The notes under the pieces: generated by a model
What the model was told of the DNA's origin: nothing
The model's input: the letters and a program-made list of their open reading frames with translations, nothing else
Database searches by the model: none
Source of the DNA: Paenibacillus ginsengihumi DSM 21568
Lineage (GTDB): Bacteria; Bacillota; Bacilli; Paenibacillales; NBRC-103111
NCBI RefSeq assembly: GCF_000380965.1
Contig: NZ_KB905562.1
Location: 24,535 to 88,534 of the forward strand
Direction of reading: 5' to 3'
Length of the DNA: 64,000 nucleotides
Position numbers and translations under genes: made by a program
In this document: positions 11,807-18,696 of the stretch, in pieces
Position numbering within the stretch: the first letter of the stretch is position 1
Layout: every line of letters begins with the position of its first letter

Positions 11807-12024
11807 CCTTCTCCGCGGCTGCGCTGCCGGGAGCATCGCCAGTCTCTAGAGGCGCAACCGGCCGGGGCCTTAAACCATGGCGCATATTGCCGGGATCGGC
11901 GCTTGTGTGCCTTGTTTGCAGAAAATCAACTTCGCATAAAATGATAAAAGCGGAGCGCGGCTTTCTGTAACCGGAAAATGGCCCCCGAGAGCGCAGCCGC
12001 TCGTCTTAGGTTACAAAGGGGATA

Positions 12025-12066
12025 TTGACAGCAAACCTGGTTTCAGTTAAATGTAACTAGTTACAT
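12025..12066 (+). promoter_or_regulatory. Promoter candidate with a perfect 16-bp palindrome
   Basis: TTGACA at 12025-12030 is followed 17 bases later by a weak -10 (TAAATG). ATGTAACTAGTTACAT at 12051-12066 is a perfect palindrome overlapping the probable start site, in the place of an operator. It precedes the broken DUF2088 gene, so the control may be a relic. Confidence 0.5.
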
Positions 12067-13024
12067 CAAGAATCTCGACAAAGGAGATCTCCGGTCAGTT
12101 TGCCCGGCGAAGCAATCAGGACAAAAATCAATCCCGGTCAGAGAGTAGCTGTGGCTGTAGGCAGCAGAGGCATTGCCAATATTAAAGAAATTGTCGCTTG
12201 CGTAGTGTCCGAGGTAAAGAAGCTGGGCGGCGAGCCTTTTATCGTTCCAGCCATGGGCAGTCATGGCGGCGCTACCGATGAGGGCCAGGCTGAGGTTTTA
12301 GCCCATTATGGCATTACAGAGAGCGCAGTAGGGGCGCCGATCGTTTCTTCTATGGAAACTGTGCAAGTGGGGCGAACCCCCGGCGGCATTCCGCTATTTT
12401 TTGATAAAAATGCATTTATGGCCGATGCGGTAGTATTAGTCGCCAGAGTGAAGCCGCATACGGATTTCAAAGGGCCTGTTGAAAGCGGATTGCTCAAAAT
12501 GATGGCGATTGGTCTGGGCAAGCATAAAGGGGCAGAGACGCTTCATTCGCAGGGCTTTGAAGTATTCGATATCTTGATTCCTGAAGCGGGACAAATGATT
12601 GCTCGCAACACACCGGTAAAATTAGGGGTAGCGATCATTGAAAATGCATACGAGGAAACCGCGCAAATTCATGTTGTTCCGGTAGAGCAATTCTACGAGA
12701 AAGAATGCGAATTCCTTGTTGAAGCTAAGCAAAATATGCCCAGGCTCAATGTGGATCGGATCGATGTTTTAATCATCGATGAAGTCGGTAAAGACATCAG
12801 CGGGGCTGGAATGGACCCGAACATTACGGGGAGATTCAGTATTCCTGTCAAGTCTCTCAATGCACCGCCGCCGATTCAACGGATGGCATTTACATCAAAT
12901 TTATATATCCGAAACTTATACAGATGGATCAGCTCTGAATAATCTTCATATTTGCGGAGAGCCTTTCGAGATCCTATTTAATGAGCAGGGCGAGATCATT
13001 AATGAAAATTTATTTTCAGAGTAA
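12067..13024 (+). pseudogene. LarA/DUF2088-type gene with internal deletion and frameshift
   Basis: The frame from about 12100 to 12942 carries the hallmarks of the nickel-pincer lactate racemase (LarA)-like DUF2088 family: VAVGSRGIANI, PAMGSHGGAT, VKPHTDFKG, GLGKHKGAE and GKDISGAGMDPN. There is no convincing initiator: TTG at 12100 has an SD 13 bases away. The first 20-30 residues expected of the family look degenerate. After PPIQRM the frame ends in a short unrelated tail. A family-like C-terminus (IYISETYTDG...CGEPFEILFNEQGE) continues in another frame to 13024. The missing piece is about 100 residues. The stretch is more AT-rich than its neighbours, which may mean acquisition by transfer. 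Confidence 0.65.
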
Positions 13025-13029
13025 CAGGC

Positions 13030-13058
13030 TTGCATCCGCGGCGGCAATTGCATATAAT
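13030..13058 (+). promoter_or_regulatory. Promoter of the pheST T-box transcript
   Basis: TTGCAT at 13030-13035, a 17-base spacer, and a perfect TATAAT at 13053-13058, directly ahead of the T-box leader. Confidence 0.75.
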
Positions 13059-13065
13059 ACTTGTC

Positions 13066-13430
13066 AAAACCGCAAAGCGCACAAATGCATTGACGGAGAC
13101 AAGTAAGCAGTGCTTCTTCACAGGGAGGAGACGCCGGAGATTGAGAGCGTGTCCGAAGAATCAGGCTGCCGAAATTCACTCCCGAGCAGTCCTTTGAACG
13201 CGCGGCTGAACCGGCCGGCCAGTAGAGGGAACCGGCGGAACATCGTTTCCGGTCCGTTACAGCAACGAAGCGAGAAGTTTGCGTCACCGCAAGTGTTTGT
13301 TTCGGCAGCATGCCCGTCCCGTAATCATGGCAGGCAGTGCGGCCGGCGGCTTCCGAGGCAGCTTCTAACAAGGGTGGTACCACGGCTTTTCCGTCCCTTT
13401 TCGGGGATGGAGAAGCCTTTTTGCTTTTGC
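13066..13430 (+). promoter_or_regulatory. T-box leader (phenylalanine) of pheST
   Basis: The conserved T-box sequence AGGGTGGTACCACGG lies at 13371-13385. It is followed by the terminator GGCTTTTCCGTCCC / GGGGATGGAGAAGCC plus TTTTTGCTTTT (13384-13427). The 5' part has the usual GACGGAGACAAGTA start. A TTC triplet in GAAATTCAC (13175-13177) is a good candidate Phe specifier. Uncharged tRNA-Phe would stabilise the antiterminator and allow pheST expression. Confidence 0.9.
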
Positions 13431-13566
13431 GGAGAAGGGAACGGTTGTCGGTGTGCGGTAGCTTGTCGGCAGCGAAGCGAAAGGGCCTGTCCGGGCGGGA
13501 GGGCCCGGTGCGGGCGGCGCCCATTGGCGCAACATGCAAAAACGAGAAGCGAAGGAGGCCGGAATC

Positions 13567-14601
13567 ATGAGAGAACGATTGCTGGCGTTGAAGGAAGAAG
13601 CGCTGGGGGAGCTCTCGCGCGTTGAGAATCAGCAGCAGCTGAACGATCTGAGAGTGAAGTATTTGGGCAAAAAAGGCCGCCTGACGGAAATATTGCGGGG
13701 CATGGGGGCTTTAAGCGCAGAGGAGCGACCGATCATCGGCCAGGCGGCCAACGAGGTGCGCGGCGCGATCGAGGCTGTGATCGAGGAGAAGCAGACCGGC
13801 TTCCAAAAGGCGGAGACCGAAGCGCGGCTGGCGGCCGAGACGATCGACGTGACGCTGCCGGGCCGTCCGGCGGCCCGCGGGGCGGTGCATCCGATCAGCA
13901 AGGTCATCGAAGAGATCGAGGACATCTTCATCGGCATGGGCTATACGGTCGCCGAAGGGCCGGAGGTCGAGCAGGATTATTACAACTTCGAGGCGCTCAA
14001 CCTGCCGAAGAACCATCCGGCAAGGGATATGCAGGACTCCTTCTACATCACGGACGAGCTCCTCATGCGCACGCACACGTCCCCCGTCCAGGTGCGCACG
14101 ATGGAGAAAATGAAAGGCCAGGTGCCGGTCAAAATCATTTGCCCCGGCAAGGTGTACCGGCGCGATGACGACGACGCGACGCACTCCCATCTGTTCACCC
14201 AGATCGAGGGGCTCGTGATCGACCGCAATATCCGCATGAGCGATCTGAAGGGAACGCTGCTTCAGTTCGTGCAGGAGCTGTTCGGCAAGCAGACGCAAAT
14301 CCGGATGCGGCCGAGCTTCTTCCCGTTCACCGAGCCGAGCGCGGAGGTCGACGTGACGTGCGCGATGTGCGGCGGCAGCGGCTGCCGGGTGTGCAAGCAG
14401 ACCGGCTGGCTGGAGATTCTCGGGTCCGGCATGGTGCATCCGCGCGTGCTCGAGATGGCAGGTTACGATCCGCAGGAATACAGCGGCTTCGCCTTCGGTC
14501 TCGGTGTCGAGCGGGTGGCGATGCTCAAGTACGATATCGAGGATATTCGTCATTTCTATACGAACGATCTGCGCTTCCTGAAGCAGTTCGTGCATCTATA
14601 A
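13567..14601 (+). CDS. pheS: Phenylalanyl-tRNA synthetase alpha subunit
   Basis: 344 residues, the normal bacterial length. It forms the alpha2beta2 enzyme with PheT and charges tRNA-Phe in the cytoplasm. The N-terminal coiled coil (residues 1-90, with [12 protein letters not shown]) precedes the class II catalytic core: [47 protein letters not shown], a CAMC...CRVC cysteine pair set, and [14 protein letters not shown] as motif 3. I chose the ATG at 13567 because AAGGAGG lies just upstream; the in-frame ATG at 13534 would extend into untypical sequence. It is the first gene of the T-box-controlled operon. Confidence 0.97.
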   Translation: MRERLLALKEEALGELSRVENQQQLNDLRVKYLGKKGRLTEILRGMGALSAEERPIIGQAANEVRGAIEAVIEEKQTGFQKAETEARLAAETIDVTLPGRPAARGAVHPISKVIEEIEDIFIGMGYTVAEGPEVEQDYYNFEALNLPKNHPARDMQDSFYITDELLMRTHTSPVQVRTMEKMKGQVPVKIICPGKVYRRDDDDATHSHLFTQIEGLVIDRNIRMSDLKGTLLQFVQELFGKQTQIRMRPSFFPFTEPSAEVDVTCAMCGGSGCRVCKQTGWLEILGSGMVHPRVLEMAGYDPQEYSGFAFGLGVERVAMLKYDIEDIRHFYTNDLRFLKQFVHL

Positions 14602-14622
14602 GAAGAGGGGAGCGAGCGTGCG

Positions 14623-17073
14623 ATGAAAGTATCGTATCAATGGCTGAAAAGCTATGTGAACGCATTGGAGGAATCGCCGCAGGAGCTGGCGGAGAAGCTG
14701 ACGCGCAGCGGCATCGAGGTGGATATCGTCGAAAACCGCAACCAGGGCGTCTCCGGCGTCGTGGTCGGCTATGTCAAGGCCCGCGAGAAGCATCCGGACG
14801 CCGACAAGCTGAGCGTCTGCATCGTGGATGCGGGGCAGGGCGAGGATTTGCAAATCGTCTGCGGGGCGAAGAACGTAGCGGCCGGGCAAAAGGTGCCCGT
14901 AGCGCTCGTCGGCGCGAAGCTGCCCGGAGGGCTGGCGATCAAGCGGGCGAAGCTGCGCGGCGTGGAATCGCAGGGCATGATCTGCTCGGCGAAGGAGCTT
15001 GGCTTGAACGACAAGCTGCTGCCGAAGGAGCAGCAGGAGGGCATTATGGTGCTGGAGCCGAGCCTGGCGGTCGGCACGAGCATTCTCGAGGTGCTGGCGA
15101 TCGACGACGCCGTGCTGGAGCTGGACCTGACGCCGAACCGCTCCGACTGCCTGAGCATGCTAGGGGTCGCTTATGAAGTCAGCGCCATTCTCGGGCATGA
15201 GGTCACGCTGCCGGACGTGAAGGCGGAGACTCTCGGCAGCGGGGCGCCGGTCAAGGCGGCCGACCGCATCTCCGTGGAAATTACGGCGAAGGAGCACTGT
15301 TCTCGCTTTGCCGCGCGGCTGATCGAAGGGGTGCGGATCGGCCCGTCCCCGCAGTGGATGCAGAACCGGCTGATGGCGGCGGGCATTCGCCCGATCAACA
15401 ACATCGTCGACATTACCAACTATGTGATGCTGGAATACGGGCAGCCGCTGCACGCTTACGACGCCGACAAGGTGGCGAACGGCCATATCGACGTGCGCCT
15501 GGCGAAGCCGGGCGAAACGCTTGTCACGCTGGACGATATCGAGCGTAAGCTGGAGCCGCATATGCTGCTCGTCACCGACGGCACGAAGCCGCTCGGCCTC
15601 GCCGGCGTCATGGGCGGAGCGGAGTCCGAAGTGACGGCGGAGACGACCCGCATTCTGCTGGAATCGGCCAAGTTCGATGGCGGCACGGTGCGCCGGACGT
15701 CGCGCCAGCTCGGCCTGCGCTCGGAAGCTTCGCTGCGGTTCGAGAAGGAAGTGAACCCGGAGGCGGTCATTCCGGCGCTGAACCGGGCGGCGGCGCTGAT
15801 GGCAGAGCTGGCCGGCGGTCAGGTTGCCGAAGGCGTCGTGGAAGCGGCAGCGGGGCAGCATGAGCCGGTGCGCATCGAGCTGACGGTCGGCCGCATCAAC
15901 GATTATCTCGGCACGAAGCTGTCGGTGCAGGAAGTGACGGACATCTTCGCGCGGCTCGGGTTCCAGGTCGAGACGCTGGAGCAGGACGGGCTGCTCGTGC
16001 ATGTGCCGGGCCGCCGCGGGGATATTACGCGCCAGGTCGATCTGATCGAGGAAGTAGCGCGCCTCTATGGCTATGACAACATCCCGACGACGCTGATGCA
16101 TGGCGTGACGACGCCCGGCGCGTTGACGAAGGGGCAGCGGGTCCGCCGCTTGACGCGCGCGCTGCTGACAGGCAGCGGGCTGCATGAAGCGATCACGTAT
16201 TCGTTCACGCATCCGGAGCAGATCGCCGCATTCACTGGCGCATACGGCGATGCGAAGCCGGTCGCCCTCTCGATGCCGATGAGCGAAGAGCGCAGCGTGC
16301 TGCGCACGAGCCTGATCCCGCATCTGATCGATGCGGCCGTGTACAACCGCAATCGGAATAACGACGATATAGCGCTGTTCGAGATCGGCCGCGTGTTCCT
16401 GACGCAGGAGGAGACGCTCACCAGGCAGCCGGAGGAGAAGCTGCTCTTGGCTGCGATGCTCGCCGGCAAGCGGAGCGAGACGCATTGGAGCGGGAAGGCG
16501 GACGAGGTTGATTTCTACGATTTGAAGGGCATCTTCGAAGCGCTTGCCGCCTATCTCGGCATTCGCGGGCTGAGCTACGAGCCTGCGCAGCCGGAAGGCT
16601 ACCATCCGGGGCGGACGGCGCGGATCGTGGCAACCAGCGGCGGCGAACGCCGCCTCGTCGGCACCATCGGCCAGCTGCATCCGGCGCTGCAGCAGCAGAA
16701 GGATTTGGCCGACACGTACGTGTTCGAGGTCGAGCTGGACGTCCTGACCGAGCTGGCCGACGAGCGCATTGCCTACAAGCCTTTGCCGCGCTACCCGGCG
16801 ATCGGCCGCGATATGGCGCTTGTCGTCGACACGGCGGTGCCGGTCGGGCGGATGGAGGAGAAGGCACGCGAGGTAGCGGGCGAGCTGCTCGAATCGATCC
16901 AGGTGTTCGACATTTATACGGGCGAACGGCTGGGCGGCGGGAAGAAGAGCGTCGCTTTCTCGCTCGTATACCGCACGCCGGAGCGCACGCTGACGGACGA
17001 GGAAGTGAGCGAGCTGCACGGCCGCGTCGTCGCCGCGCTGGAGACGGAATTCGGCGCCGAGCTTAGAAAATAA
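14623..17073 (+). CDS. pheT: Phenylalanyl-tRNA synthetase beta subunit
   Basis: 816 residues, standard for PheT. Domains in order: an OB-fold tRNA-binding domain (residues about 40-150, GYVKAREKHPDADKL), the B3/B4 editing region (about 210-390), a B5 domain (about 405-475), the catalytic-like core, and a C-terminal ferredoxin-fold anticodon-binding domain (YPAIGRDMALVVD onward). It lies 21 bp after pheS and is co-transcribed. It ends just before a strong terminator at 17091. Confidence 0.97.
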   Translation: MKVSYQWLKSYVNALEESPQELAEKLTRSGIEVDIVENRNQGVSGVVVGYVKAREKHPDADKLSVCIVDAGQGEDLQIVCGAKNVAAGQKVPVALVGAKLPGGLAIKRAKLRGVESQGMICSAKELGLNDKLLPKEQQEGIMVLEPSLAVGTSILEVLAIDDAVLELDLTPNRSDCLSMLGVAYEVSAILGHEVTLPDVKAETLGSGAPVKAADRISVEITAKEHCSRFAARLIEGVRIGPSPQWMQNRLMAAGIRPINNIVDITNYVMLEYGQPLHAYDADKVANGHIDVRLAKPGETLVTLDDIERKLEPHMLLVTDGTKPLGLAGVMGGAESEVTAETTRILLESAKFDGGTVRRTSRQLGLRSEASLRFEKEVNPEAVIPALNRAAALMAELAGGQVAEGVVEAAAGQHEPVRIELTVGRINDYLGTKLSVQEVTDIFARLGFQVETLEQDGLLVHVPGRRGDITRQVDLIEEVARLYGYDNIPTTLMHGVTTPGALTKGQRVRRLTRALLTGSGLHEAITYSFTHPEQIAAFTGAYGDAKPVALSMPMSEERSVLRTSLIPHLIDAAVYNRNRNNDDIALFEIGRVFLTQEETLTRQPEEKLLLAAMLAGKRSETHWSGKADEVDFYDLKGIFEALAAYLGIRGLSYEPAQPEGYHPGRTARIVATSGGERRLVGTIGQLHPALQQQKDLADTYVFEVELDVLTELADERIAYKPLPRYPAIGRDMALVVDTAVPVGRMEEKAREVAGELLESIQVFDIYTGERLGGGKKSVAFSLVYRTPERTLTDEEVSELHGRVVAALETEFGAELRK

Positions 17074-17090
17074 CGCTTTAAGTTGAATAC

Positions 17091-17136
17091 GGGCCGTCCC
17101 GAACGTCGTCGCAGATGTGATCGGGACGGCCTTTTT
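17091..17136 (+). terminator. pheST terminator
   Basis: GGGCCGTCCCGA...TCGGGACGGCC followed by TTTTTAT: a canonical intrinsic terminator 18 bp after the pheT stop. Confidence 0.9.
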
Positions 17137-17171
17137 ATACCTTTTTGCCGGGCAGACCTAGTGCAAACGTG

Positions 17172-17360
17172 GGCTAACGCAAGCCACAGAGCTTATTTCA
17201 CTCGAAACGCACGATTTGAAATTGTAACGCAAGTGAGCAGCCTTATTGGGCTTTTTGGGCTGCCGGAATGAGTGTTTTCGACAAAATAGCGCTTCCCACC
17301 TGCGTTACATTTTAAAAAGGGGACGTTTTAGCAAAATAGCGTTTGTCACTGGCGTTAGAG
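17172..17360 (+). repeat. Family C repeat, copy 1 (189 bp)
   Basis: It starts GGCTAACGCAAGCCACAG and ends CACTGGCGTTAGAG, so CTAACGC and GCGTTAG face each other at the edges. Internal landmarks are GAGCTTATTTC, TAACGCAAGTGAGCAGCC and GCAAAATAGCGTTTGTCA. A closely similar copy is at 23011. Confidence 0.85.
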
Positions 17361-17622
17361 ATGATAAGAAATGATATTGTGATCCCGAAGGATCCCGCTT
17401 GGCCCGCTATTATCCTGCGGTTTATGCTGTTTAAGGCCGTGTCTGGCGGTTTGAGCTCTGATAACGGTTCCCCAACGCGAAACCGCTGGTGACTTTTCCT
17501 AGGTCATGGAGCGGTTTTCCTAACATCATTGTCTGCAGCAGGGAAACGACCGCGAAACCGCAGCCGCTCATCCTCGAAAGGGCCCCGATAACAAAACTAA
17601 AGCGAGGGGCACATTTTTTAAT
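17361..17622. other. Intergenic, no gene seen
   Basis: No convincing reading frame. The stretch holds several scattered AACCGC/GCGGTTT motifs (about 17420-17570) in both orientations, possibly a diverged repeat. I see no promoter or RNA gene. Confidence 0.5.
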
Positions 17623-18156
17623 AGACGCCTATGCCGAGCGCTTCCTTTCGTCATCGGCCGTCACCTGCGGTGTTGAAATTTTGTCGGCGTATATCGCCAA
17701 ATTTTCAAGAGAGACGCCTATGTCGAGCGCTTCCTTTCGTCATCGGCCGTCACCTGCGGTGTTGAAAATTCGCCGGCGGACCTCGTCAAATTTTCAAGAG
17801 AGACGCCTATGCCGAGCGCTTCCTTTCGTCATCGGCCGTCACCTGCGGTGTTGAAAATTCGCCGGCGGACCTCGTCAAATTTTCAAGAGAGACGCCTATG
17901 CCGAGCGTTTCCTTTCGTCATCGGCCGTCACCTGCGGTGTTGAAAATTCGCCGGCGGCCCTCGTCAAATTTTCAAGAGAGACGCCTATGCCGAGCGCTTC
18001 CTTTTGTCATCGGCCGTCACCTGTGGTGTTGAAAATTCGCCGGCGGACCTCGTTAAATTTTCAAGAGAGACGCCTATGCCGAGCGCTTCCTTTTGTCATC
18101 GGCCGTCACCTGTGGTGTTGAAAATTCGCCGGCGGACCTCGTTAAATTTTCAAGAG
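17623..18156 (+). repeat. Family A array: six head-to-tail 89-bp units
   Basis: AGACGCCTATG begins units at 17623, 17712, 17801, 17890, 17979 and 18068, each exactly 89 bp after the last. The seventh position (18157) is occupied by a family B repeat. Units 1 and 2-6 differ mainly in the right hairpin core (GTCGGCGTATATCGCC versus CGCCGGCGGACCTCG) but keep the flanking TTGAAA...TTTTCAA arms. Short open frames through it (peptides like VLKIRRRTS) are repeat translations. Confidence 0.95.
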
Positions 18157-18390
18157 AGCGAGCAAATGTTGTATTTTGTACAAAAAAACGGGGCAATAAA
18201 CCGTATTTGCGGTTCAATGTTGCACAACGTGCAACATTTTGGGCGATGTTCCCGGGTTTAGAGCCAATCGCCCCCAAATTGTTGCATGAAATACAATATT
18301 CTCCTTCCTTTTGGGCGAAGAATACAGAAAATGTTGCATTTTTTTGCAGGATTTTCCGTCTTGTGTGTTCGGGAAGGAGCCGCGCTAACG
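18157..18390 (+). repeat. Family B repeat, copy 1
   Basis: It begins AGCGAGCAAATGTTGTATT, exactly at the right edge of the family A array. It contains ATGTTGCACAACGTGCAACAT (split here into its 9-bp arms ATGTTGCAC and GTGCAACAT) and further TGTTGCA/TGCA blocks, ending near a CCGCGCTAACGTGG tail. From 18391 to 18680 I see no gene, only three more GCTAAC motifs near 18385-18425. Confidence 0.8.
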
Positions 18391-18696
18391 TGGAGTCCGA
18401 GCGCTAACATGGAGTTCTGCACGCTAACGCCGATTTCGGGGGTCGCCGGCCAGGTATGTCCGTCGCAGTAAAGGGTAGATTGGCACAATAAAGGGCCGTA
18501 CCGGAGGCAAGGTTTTCTCGCTTTTTGCAGGGAAAGGCAGCCATACGATTTAAGCGGAAATGCCCGGCCCTTTGGCACGTTCTCCGACACGAAATTTCCC
18601 TGGTAAAAGTAAGTGTCTATGGAGGAAAAGCGCTTGTTCGTATCGAATGTTGTAGAATGCGGAGGCAAGGCGCTCCGGGAAAGGAGAACGTGTGTT

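Noticed and set aside
13110..13625. Open frame through the T-box leader
   Set aside because: The T-box and its terminator explain the sequence; no coding features.
17623..18156. CRISPR array
   Set aside because: Units are contiguous repeats with no unique spacers, and the same unit occurs singly elsewhere.
17623..18261. Short frames giving VLKIRRRTS-type peptides, and similar ones in family B (MLHFVQ-type)
   Set aside because: They are translations of non-coding repeats, appear in several frames, and have no ribosome sites.
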